Shown here piece by piece: positions 5,372 through 11,681 of a stretch of 15,165 bases of DNA. The notes beneath the pieces were generated by a model. It ran no database searches. It saw nothing but the letters and a program-made list of their open reading frames with translations, and was not told the origin of the DNA. This DNA comes from an uncultured Haloferula sp. (GTDB lineage Bacteria > Verrucomicrobiota > Verrucomicrobiae > Verrucomicrobiales > Akkermansiaceae). Position 1 is the first letter of the stretch; the number at the start of each line of letters is the position of its first letter. Where the stretch lies: the NCBI GenBank assembly GCA_946481625.1, contig CAMLOZ010000017.1:1-15165 (forward strand), read 5' to 3'. The translations under genes were made by a program, and so were the position numbers.

Positions 5372-7900
5372 ATGCCGCTGCTCCGCCCCCGCGTCCTCTC
5401 CCTGTCACTCCTCGCCCTAACTCTGCCCGTTTCGAATCGGGCCGCTGGCGGTGACACGGACTTCACCACCCCGCCGCGCATCGATCTGCTCGCTCCTTCG
5501 CAGGCTTTCTCGACCTTCGCCAATCAATTCACCGCCGCCGATCTCGATGGCGATGGCGACCAGGACCTGGTCCATTTGCCGGAAGGCGGCGAGTTTCCGG
5601 GTGATCCGCATGCTTACTGGATCGAGAACCTCGGCAATCGCCAGTTCGGCCCGCTGCGCCTCATCCACCTCGGCCCTACTGCCGCCGGCCAGAGCCTGAG
5701 CCGCCCCGTAGTGTGGAATCTCCTTGGCGATTCGAAGCCGGAGATCTTCGTGAACCGCCGCCAGTGGCCCCACGATGGCCTTTATCAGCCGCTCTCGCTC
5801 GGCCCGGAACTCGATGCGGATAGGCCCATACCCATCGTGCCCACGGTCCTTGCCGCCGGTGAATCCCGCCCGTGGGATCTCGTCGACTTCGATGGCACGG
5901 GGAATCCCTACATCGTCGCGGTGGCCGGCGCCTATGGTGCCAATCAAACCGTGGTGACCGCCTACAAGCCGAACGGCGGAGTCGGCGGACCCTTCCAAGA
6001 GGCATACACCGCCTTTTCGCTGTACTACGATCCACATTCCGTCATGGACATCGAGGCCAGCGATGCCGATGGCGATGGCGACCTCGATCTCTGCCTGGCC
6101 TGCTTTGAGGACGGAATGCGCATCTACGAGCGAGAGGTGGGCAACAGCAACTTCCTCGAGCCGCGCCTGATCGAGGGCGTGAACTGGCACGCGACCTGGA
6201 TCGATCTGGACGGAGATGGCCGTAATGACATCCTGCAGCCGGACGGTTCCTGGTATCGCAACGACGGCAATTGGAATTTCGCGCTGCAAGAGACCTCGCC
6301 CGCTTACGCCCTGCTTGACTATTCCGCTTTCACGAAGGTCGTCCCTCGCGCCGGCCAGTCCGCACTGGTGCATGCCATCGTCCTCACGGAGGATCAGACC
6401 GCTTACGAGCGCATCCTCGTCCCCTTCGATTCCGCCGAGCCGATCCTGCGCGAGGCCGCACCGGGCAGTCACGCCGACTATCACGTGATCCTCCACTACG
6501 GGGATCTCGATGGGGACGGGCACATCGACTTGATCTATTCCCACTCCGCGGGAAGCTCGTACTACGGATCTCGTATCATCGCCGCCGGATGGGGTTCCGG
6601 CTCCGGTTTCTCCGCGCCGCAGACGCTTTATGCCGGGCCCTCGCCGCTCCACCGCCTCTTCAGCGCCGATTTCAATGGCGACCGCTGCCCGGATCTCGTC
6701 AGCGGTCCGGATGCGCTCGGCCGCTACCACGTTCACTACAACCGCGGCGCGACCGGTCCGGATGCAGGCGTGCCGATCAATGGCCTGGAAATCCCCGGCA
6801 CCGAGCTGCGCATTATCGGGGCCGCCCGCATCGACAAGGACAAGTATCCCGATCTGGTCTGCTGCTACACCCGCCAGCCGGTGGGTACAGGCGGCCCGGA
6901 GAATGCCCTCGTCGTCGTGCGCGGGCGGAAGGACGGTTCCTTCATCCCGCCGGTCATTCCTTCCGGCGGATTGGTCTTCAGCTCCGGCTACGAGCCGGAT
7001 GGAGGCGGCGTGGATAACCGGAACTTCGTCGATTGGGATCGCGATGGCGACCTCGACCTCGTCTCCTGGGGCCAGTGGCATGAGAACGTGAATGGCAGTT
7101 TCCCCGCCGGTTACCGCCTGCTGGTGGAGCTGGGCACCGTTCCGGATTTCCTCGGCAAGACGATCGTCATCGGCGGCACCATTACCGGCGATATCGATGG
7201 CGACCGTGCTCCGGACATCATCTCCCTGGTGCATGGCCCGGGCACTAGGAATCAGCCGCCGGACCACATGCTCGTCGCCTTTAACGACGGCCGCGGCGGG
7301 ATCGAGGCCACCGTCGAGCTGCCGATCCAACTTGCCGCCTATGACTTCCTGGCCAACCCGGTGATGAGCGGCACCGCCGTGCTGACGGACCTGAATGGCG
7401 ACAAGCTCCCGGATCTCTGGTTCCGCGAATTCGCCAGCGCCGACGTCCTCGGCAATCCCGTCGCCGCTGACCGCTGGCTGCGCAATCCCGGCCGCCGCAC
7501 CGCGCGCGACATGAGCACCTGGGTCTCCACCGCCCTTCCCGCCGCCAACAACAAGGTCGCTGCCGGCGTGGCCTTTGGCGATTTCGATGGCGACCACCGC
7601 GCCGTGAACCTGAAGAGGAACCTCGGCGAATGGCTCAGCCCTTGGGGCTACCTGCAATCCACCAAGCGCGGCCCCCTCTTTTCCGAGCCCTACGACTTCA
7701 CGAACTCCCACATCGACCTCACCAAGCAAGGCTTCTCCGGCGGCGTGGATATCGATGCCGACCGCGACACCGACTTCCTCCTCGGCGGCGGCGACTTCCC
7801 GCTGGTCATCCTGCGCAACCCCTCCGCCGATGGCGGCAAACGCCCGCCGCGGAAGGTGAAGGAAGTCGAGTGGCTCGGGACCTTGCCGGTGGTGAGGTAG
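5372..7900 (+). CDS. Secreted FG-GAP/VCBS repeat protein
   Basis: An 842-residue exported protein. Residues 1-25 are a signal peptide (MPLLRPR, then a Leu/Ser-rich core, then SNRAAG). The rest is a series of about twelve FG-GAP/VCBS-type blades, each with a calcium-loop motif such as DLDGDGDQD, DADGDGDLD, DLDGDGRND, DLDGDGHID, DWDRDGDLD, DIDGDRAPD, DLNGDKLPD and DADRDTD, spaced roughly 50-90 residues; these form integrin-like beta propellers. Two blades are degenerate: RIDKDKYPD, and DFDGDHRAV near residue 735, where the expected GxxD part of the loop is missing. No catalytic domain, sorting signal or membrane anchor is seen. The role may be adhesion, matrix or ligand binding; it cannot be assigned more closely. 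It is monocistronic and converges on the dehydrogenase gene. Confidence 0.9.
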   Translation: MPLLRPRVLSLSLLALTLPVSNRAAGGDTDFTTPPRIDLLAPSQAFSTFANQFTAADLDGDGDQDLVHLPEGGEFPGDPHAYWIENLGNRQFGPLRLIHLGPTAAGQSLSRPVVWNLLGDSKPEIFVNRRQWPHDGLYQPLSLGPELDADRPIPIVPTVLAAGESRPWDLVDFDGTGNPYIVAVAGAYGANQTVVTAYKPNGGVGGPFQEAYTAFSLYYDPHSVMDIEASDADGDGDLDLCLACFEDGMRIYEREVGNSNFLEPRLIEGVNWHATWIDLDGDGRNDILQPDGSWYRNDGNWNFALQETSPAYALLDYSAFTKVVPRAGQSALVHAIVLTEDQTAYERILVPFDSAEPILREAAPGSHADYHVILHYGDLDGDGHIDLIYSHSAGSSYYGSRIIAAGWGSGSGFSAPQTLYAGPSPLHRLFSADFNGDRCPDLVSGPDALGRYHVHYNRGATGPDAGVPINGLEIPGTELRIIGAARIDKDKYPDLVCCYTRQPVGTGGPENALVVVRGRKDGSFIPPVIPSGGLVFSSGYEPDGGGVDNRNFVDWDRDGDLDLVSWGQWHENVNGSFPAGYRLLVELGTVPDFLGKTIVIGGTITGDIDGDRAPDIISLVHGPGTRNQPPDHMLVAFNDGRGGIEATVELPIQLAAYDFLANPVMSGTAVLTDLNGDKLPDLWFREFASADVLGNPVAADRWLRNPGRRTARDMSTWVSTALPAANNKVAAGVAFGDFDGDHRAVNLKRNLGEWLSPWGYLQSTKRGPLFSEPYDFTNSHIDLTKQGFSGGVDIDADRDTDFLLGGGDFPLVILRNPSADGGKRPPRKVKEVEWLGTLPVVR

Positions 7901-7956
7901 GCGCTCAAGCCGTACGCAAGAGCCAGAAGAAGCCCCCGCCCGTCTCCTCCTGCCTT

Positions 7957-7988
7957 CCTTGGCACTTGGTCCTTCTTACTTGGAACTT
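7957..7988. repeat. TTGGAACTT-type repeat copy abutting the dehydrogenase stop (family C)
   Basis: The stretch CCTTGGCACTTGG ... ACTTGGAACTT matches 10572-10603 at nearly all positions, including CTTCT and ACTTGGAACTT. It occupies the second half of the 87-nt gap between two convergent genes and touches the stop codon of the dehydrogenase. No separate terminator hairpin was seen in this gap. Confidence 0.65.
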
Positions 7989-9013
7989 CAAAGCTCGATG
8001 ATCACCTTGATCGCCCCGACCTTCGGATCCGTGAACCTCGCGAACCCGGTCGGCACTTCATCGAAGGACAGGCGATGCGTGATCCACGCATCCGTGTCGA
8101 TCTTCCCCTCCCCGATCAGCGCGATGATCTTGCCGAAGTCCGCGGGCAGGGCATTCCGCGACGCAAGCAAGGTCAGCTCCCGCCGATGAAACACCGGGGC
8201 ATGCGGGAACTTCAGCTCCTGCGTGGTGATCCCGACATAGACGACGCGGCCCGTGAATCCCGCATACTGGAAACACGTGGACATCGACATTGCCGAGCCC
8301 GTGGCATCGATCACGACATCGGCAAGCTGCCCGCCGGTGATCGCTTCCAGCTCCTTCAACTCCGAGCCATCGCCGCGCGCGAGGATGCCGTGCTTGATCC
8401 CGAGTTTCTCCGCACAGAAGTCGATACGACCCTGCACCATGTCCATCACGATCACCCGCAGGTCCATCAACTTGAGGAACTCCAGGCAGGCGAGCCCGAT
8501 CGGGCCGGCACCGATCACCAGCACCGTCTCGCCCGGCTGCGGATTGCCGCGCTGCACGGCGTGGTAGCCGATCGCCAGGGTCTCGACGAGCGCGAGCTGG
8601 TCGTAGGAAAGATGGTTGCCCGCGTGCAGCTTCCTTGCGGGCACGATCCAGGAATCGCGCAGGCCGCCGTCCTGGTGCACGCCGAGCACTTGCACCCCCG
8701 GGCAGCAATTGGACGAGCCTTTCAGGCTGACCGGCGACGCGGGATCGTTCACGTAGGGCTCCAGCGAGACCTTGTCCCCCCTCTTCACATTTGACACGCC
8801 CTCGCCGGTCGCGAGCACTTCCAGGCCGAGTTCATGGCCGGGAATGCGCGGGTAGGAGAAGAACGGCATCTTGCCGAGGTAGCCGGAGAGATCGGTGCCG
8901 CAGATGCCCATGCGGTGCGTGCGGACCAGCGCCTCGCCGGGACCGGGAGCGGGAGGTTCGGGAAGATCGATGACCCGGATCTCTTCCGGGCGGGTGAATT
9001 GGATGGCTTGCAT
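7988..9013 (-). CDS. Medium-chain zinc alcohol dehydrogenase (sorbitol/threonine/galactonate dehydrogenase type)
   Basis: A 341-residue NAD(P)-dependent medium-chain dehydrogenase that probably oxidises a polyol, sugar or sugar acid. The catalytic zinc ligands are present: Cys38 (GICGTDL), His60-Glu61 (GHE) and Glu144. The Rossmann motif GAGPIG is at 168-173. The structural zinc lobe, normally C-x2-C-x2-C-x7-C, keeps its exact spacing but reads Asp90, Ser93, Ser96, Cys104, so that zinc is probably lost. The segment NCCPGVQVLGVHQDGG resembles RspB/L-galactonate-type dehydrogenases (from memory). It is the last gene after the mutarotase and epimerase genes, separated from the latter by 153 nt holding an inverted repeat. 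The ATG at 9013 has no clear ribosome binding site. Confidence 0.88.
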   Translation of the reverse strand: MQAIQFTRPEEIRVIDLPEPPAPGPGEALVRTHRMGICGTDLSGYLGKMPFFSYPRIPGHELGLEVLATGEGVSNVKRGDKVSLEPYVNDPASPVSLKGSSNCCPGVQVLGVHQDGGLRDSWIVPARKLHAGNHLSYDQLALVETLAIGYHAVQRGNPQPGETVLVIGAGPIGLACLEFLKLMDLRVIVMDMVQGRIDFCAEKLGIKHGILARGDGSELKELEAITGGQLADVVIDATGSAMSMSTCFQYAGFTGRVVYVGITTQELKFPHAPVFHRRELTLLASRNALPADFGKIIALIGEGKIDTDAWITHRLSFDEVPTGFARFTDPKVGAIKVIIEL

Positions 9014-9060
9014 GTTGAAGGATATTGGAAGGGAGAGAAAGGCGGCGACTTCAAGGGTTC

Positions 9061-9134
9061 GTGGTTCCGCCTTCAGGCGGTTGAATCAGTTCTCCGGCCG
9101 CCTGCTTCGCTTATTCCGCCTGAAGGCGGAACTA
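9061..9134. repeat. Long inverted repeat of GTTCCGCCTTCAGGCGG (family D)
   Basis: GTTCCGCCTTCAGGCGG (9064-9080) is repeated in perfect inversion at 9116-9132, with 35 nt between; the outer GTG and TAC nearly extend it. Each arm is also self-complementary (CCGCCT-TC-AGGCGG; TTCCGCCT-GA-AGGCGGAA), so it can fold as one long stem or as two hairpins. It lies within the catabolic operon, between the epimerase and dehydrogenase genes. Confidence 0.85.
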
Positions 9135-9166
9135 CGAAGCCTGCGGCCCGCGGACACAATATGGCT

Positions 9167-9979
9167 TCAGGAGGCATCAAAGCGCATCGAAGCAATCGTC
9201 TGCCGCGCCGCGGCCTCCGGATCTCCCCCCGTGAAAATCTCCGCGGAGATGTACCCTTGGTATGAGATCTCCCGTAGCGCCGCCATCACCGCCCCCGCAT
9301 CGGTGTGACCGCTGCCCATCGCCAGGCGGTTCGAGTCCGCCCAGTGGACGTGCCCGATCTTCGGGCCCGCATCCCGGATAGCCTGCGCAATGTCCGCTTC
9401 CTCGATGTTCATGTGGAAGAGGTCGGCGAGCAGCACGACATTGCCGAAGCCGTGGGCGGTCAGGAATTCCGCCGCGGGAAGCTGGCGGTTGAAGAGGTTC
9501 GTCTCGTAGCGGTTCAGCGGCTCGTAGATGAATTTCACCCCCGCCTCTCCCGCCGCCTTGTCGATCATGCCAAGCGACCCCGCGAAAAGCTCCAGCGCCC
9601 GCTCGCGGCTGATCTCCCCGCCCCATTTCCCCTGCATCGAGCCGAGGATGCACGGAGCGCCGAGGCTGCCCCCGAACTCCACCATCCGCAGGATGAAGTC
9701 CAGCGCCCCGCGGCGCTTCTCCGGGGAGGGATCGGTCAGCGAGAGTCCGTGCTTCACCATTCCCGCACCGCTGCCAACCGCCGCCACGCCAAGGCCGAAG
9801 CGCTCGCACAGCCCGCGGATCGTTTCCACCGGCACCTCGTCCGGGTCACCGAAGAACAGCTCCACGGCATCATAGCCGCAGGCCGCGGCTTTCGCGAAGC
9901 CGGCCTCGAGCTCGTCATGAAACACGAAAGGTCCGGCGGCCATCTCCGGCACGCGGCAAAGGGTAACGGCGGTCTTCAT
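9167..9979 (-). CDS. Sugar phosphate isomerase/epimerase (xylose isomerase-like TIM barrel)
   Basis: A 270-residue TIM barrel of the AP-endonuclease-2/xylose-isomerase-like superfamily, acting on sugars or ketoses in the cytosol. Metal and catalytic residues are visible: Glu153 (EPLNRYE), Asp186 (LADLFHMN, with His189), His212 (HVHWADSNR) and Glu247 (AEIF). The spacing 33-26-35 equals that recalled for D-psicose/tagatose 3-epimerase (Glu150, Asp183, His209, Glu244), which favours a ketose 3-epimerase or closely related isomerase; hydroxypyruvate isomerase or an inosose-type enzyme remain possible. The ATG at 9979 overlaps the stop of the mutarotase gene by one base (TGATG); a GTG one codon earlier is the alternative. 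It is co-transcribed with the mutarotase and probably the dehydrogenase. Confidence 0.87.
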   Translation of the reverse strand: MKTAVTLCRVPEMAAGPFVFHDELEAGFAKAAACGYDAVELFFGDPDEVPVETIRGLCERFGLGVAAVGSGAGMVKHGLSLTDPSPEKRRGALDFILRMVEFGGSLGAPCILGSMQGKWGGEISRERALELFAGSLGMIDKAAGEAGVKFIYEPLNRYETNLFNRQLPAAEFLTAHGFGNVVLLADLFHMNIEEADIAQAIRDAGPKIGHVHWADSNRLAMGSGHTDAGAVMAALREISYQGYISAEIFTGGDPEAAARQTIASMRFDAS

Positions 9980-10368
9980 CACTCGGATTCCAGGATGATG
10001 TTTCCGTAAGCGGTCGTGTCGCCGGTGCGGATCAGCCCGATCGCCCGCGGCACCCGCTTCTTGAATTCCACGTGCGGCTCGCGGGTCAGCGGGATCTTGC
10101 CGAAGGAGCGGGCGAATTCGTTCACCGTCTCCTGTGGATTCGTGGCCAGGAATTCCTCCGCCTGCCAGATCCGGCCCATCTTGAAATTCGGCGTGAGCAG
10201 GTTCAGCACCTCGAGGATGGTGGGGATGCCGTGGGTCAGCGAGATGTCCACCGTCTCGATTTCAGGCCAGTAGGGAAAGGCCGCGTCCGCGATGACCAGG
10301 GTATTCGTGTGCCGGATCCGCGCGATCAGGTCGAGCACGCCGGGATTGATGATGCCGCTCAGGAGCAT
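9979..10368 (-). CDS. RbsD/FucU family sugar mutarotase
   Basis: A 129-residue RbsD/FucU-fold protein, slightly shorter than the usual 139-150 residues. Family members interconvert anomers of ribose or fucose in the cytosol. The visible family pattern is MLLSGIINPGVLDLIARIRH, then LVIADAAFP near the start and RTGDTTAYGNIILE at the end. His20 (the catalytic position in RbsD) and Asp28 are retained. Two usual features differ: HP near residue 8 is NP, and the GHxD motif reads RHTN. These changes, shared with RbsD-like proteins in catabolic clusters outside ribose operons, leave the sugar uncertain (fucose, ribose or another). It is the first gene of the minus-strand catabolic set; there is no clear ribosome binding site. 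It diverges from the GntR gene. Confidence 0.85.
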   Translation of the reverse strand: MLLSGIINPGVLDLIARIRHTNTLVIADAAFPYWPEIETVDISLTHGIPTILEVLNLLTPNFKMGRIWQAEEFLATNPQETVNEFARSFGKIPLTREPHVEFKKRVPRAIGLIRTGDTTAYGNIILESE

Positions 10369-10378
10369 GCGCGGAGCT

Positions 10379-10605
10379 TAAAAGTTCCAAATCCGAAGTT
10401 CCAAGTTCCAAAAGAAACAAAGAAAAACAAACACGTTTCCAAAGGAGGTGGACGAAGGTTCAAGCTCCAACTCCAAGATCCAGGGAAAGGCCCCGGAATA
10501 GGGCAGCGTCCCGAAGCAAACAGCTGTTCCTTGGATCTTAGAGTTTGGAATTTGGAACTTCCGCCTGTCTGCCTTGGAACTTGGCACTTCTCACTTGGAA
10601 CTTTA
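10379..10605. repeat. Inverted TTGGAACTT repeat element filling the divergent gntR/rbsD-like promoter region (family C)
   Basis: The left side holds three copies of AAGTTCCAA (10383-10391, 10397-10405, 10404-10412); the right side holds three of TTGGAACTT (10552-10560, 10574-10582, 10595-10603), giving an inverted arrangement across nearly the whole 247-nt gap. The core (10416-10540) is diverged sequence with more GTTCAAG/CTCCAA-like pieces. Short reading frames through it spell KFQIPNSK-like peptides, which recur as spurious proteins in repeat-rich genomes. Promoters for both genes must lie in or beside it, and GntR operators could too, but none is identifiable by eye. Confidence 0.75.
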
Positions 10606-10615
10606 GTCTTTTGAC

Positions 10616-11302
10616 GTGCAACGACGTAGCGCCCAGATCGCCGGTGAACTCGAGCAGGAAGTCCTGGCCGGGAAACTCCCCCCCGGAGACCGCCTCCCCT
10701 CGGAGGAAAAGCTCTGCGAACGTTTCGGCGTGAGCCGCACGGTTATCCGGGAGGCGATCCAGCAATTGCGCGGCCGCGGGCTGCTGCGGACCCTCAAGGG
10801 CTCCGGCACCTACATCGCCGACCCCAGCTTGGAATCGCTCGGGCAGGTCGTGGAGAGCTACTCGGTGCTGGCGGAGGAAAGCGATTTCCTCGAGCTGATC
10901 GATTTCCGCATCCTGATCGAAACCGAGTGCGCCCGCCTCGCGGCCAAGAACGCCGGTGAGCAGGTCATCCGCGAGTTGAAGCGTATCCTCGACACGATGG
11001 AGAAGGCGAAGGGCGCGAAGGACAAATTCAGCAAGGCGGACATCGCCTTCCACCTCGCCATCGCGCGCGGCTCGGGGAATGGCATCTACTCGATCCTCCT
11101 CGGCGCACTGGAGAAACGCTGCATCGCCTACGCCCAGGCAAACCGCGGCGACGGCGATTGGTCGACCCCGGTAATCGAGGGCCACCGCGCGATCCTCGAC
11201 GCAATCGAAGCCGGCGAGCCGGACGATGCCGCGCGGGAGATGAGGAAGCACCTGCTATCTTCGCGCAGGCACTTCGTGGATCTCGAGCACGGGGGAAAGT
11301 GA
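10616..11302 (+). CDS. GntR-family transcriptional regulator (FadR/FCD subfamily)
   Basis: A 228-residue repressor-type regulator. Residues 1-68 are the winged helix: LPPGDRLPSEEKLCERFGVSRTVIREAI..., then the wing LLRTLKGSGTYIA. Residues 75-225 are the all-helical FCD ligand domain, with a metal-site pattern of Asp142, His146, His190 and His212 consistent with the family. FCD regulators usually sense sugar acids or carboxylates. It starts at GTG 10616 with no visible ribosome binding site; this start gives the normal short N-terminus. It diverges from the mutarotase-epimerase-dehydrogenase set, the usual arrangement for a local regulator, so control of that set and of itself is inferred. Confidence 0.92.
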   Translation: MQRRSAQIAGELEQEVLAGKLPPGDRLPSEEKLCERFGVSRTVIREAIQQLRGRGLLRTLKGSGTYIADPSLESLGQVVESYSVLAEESDFLELIDFRILIETECARLAAKNAGEQVIRELKRILDTMEKAKGAKDKFSKADIAFHLAIARGSGNGIYSILLGALEKRCIAYAQANRGDGDWSTPVIEGHRAILDAIEAGEPDDAAREMRKHLLSSRRHFVDLEHGGK

Positions 11303-11416
11303 CGGTAGGGATCGCTCTCGGGAATCCGGCGAATAGGTTGCCGCTTCCCCCATCGATCCCGAAAAACCAACCATCCCCGGATGCTCCCACGTCAGTCGGC
11401 CTCGTCGGGGTGTAGC

Positions 11417-11435
11417 GGCAGCCACGCAGGCTGCC
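11417..11435. repeat. Perfect 7-bp hairpin downstream of GntR gene
   Basis: GGCAGCC (11417-11423), loop ACGCA, GGCTGCC (11429-11435). It is 115 nt after the GntR stop, without a following T-tract. It may be a further dispersed palindrome or contribute to 3' end stability. Confidence 0.5.
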
Positions 11436-11547
11436 CAAACCCTGGCCCATCTCTAAACGAGAAAGCCGATCCCCGCCCGCCATCCCACCCACCTTTGATC
11501 CTCCCCTCGCCGGGCCTCTCGGAGCGAGGTCCCTGCCTCCCACCACG

Positions 11548-11654
11548 AAATGCCGCACGGGAAACCCAAGACCCGTGCGGCATTTCTGCCGGTGGCCGGC
11601 ATGGGTGCCCGCGCGAAAAACCCTGATCCGCGCGGGCATCAACCCGACCGGGTT
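11548..11654. terminator. Array of four tandem hairpins between convergent genes (probable bidirectional terminator)
   Basis: Four perfect stems follow one another: AAATGCCGCACGGG/CCCGTGCGGCATTT (11548-11561/11572-11585, 14 bp); TGCCGG/CCGGCA (11587-11592/11596-11601); TGCCCGCGCG/CGCGCGGGCA (11606-11615/11629-11638); AACCCG/CGGGTT (11641-11646/11649-11654). The first has A3/T3 at its base and can act on both strands. Its position 27 nt or more after the FecR stop and after the GntR gene fits termination from both sides. Confidence 0.7.
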
Positions 11655-11681
11655 GAAAAGAAAGCTACGGCCTGTCATCCA

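Larger units (their letters stand above)
11303..11681. other. Non-coding convergent intergenic region
   Basis: This 379-nt gap lies between the ends of the GntR and FecR-like genes. It holds a perfect hairpin GGCAGCC-ACGCA-GGCTGCC (11417-11435) and a run of four hairpins (11548-11654), listed separately. No credible gene is seen: the frames through it are shadows with no domain or start support. Confidence 0.7.

Noticed and set aside
4458..5408. 316-codon minus-strand frame across gntK and fabG
   Set aside because: It is out of frame with two clear enzymes and crosses the repeat between them.
5417..7729. 770-codon open frame on the minus strand opposite the FG-GAP gene
   Set aside because: It mirrors the repetitive GATGGCGAT-type codons of the plus-strand gene, has no start context, signal or domain, and the plus strand encodes an obvious signal peptide and calcium loops.
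10378..10587. Small minus-strand frame with KFQIPNSK-like peptide
   Set aside because: It is a translation of the dispersed repeat; there is no start context or domain.
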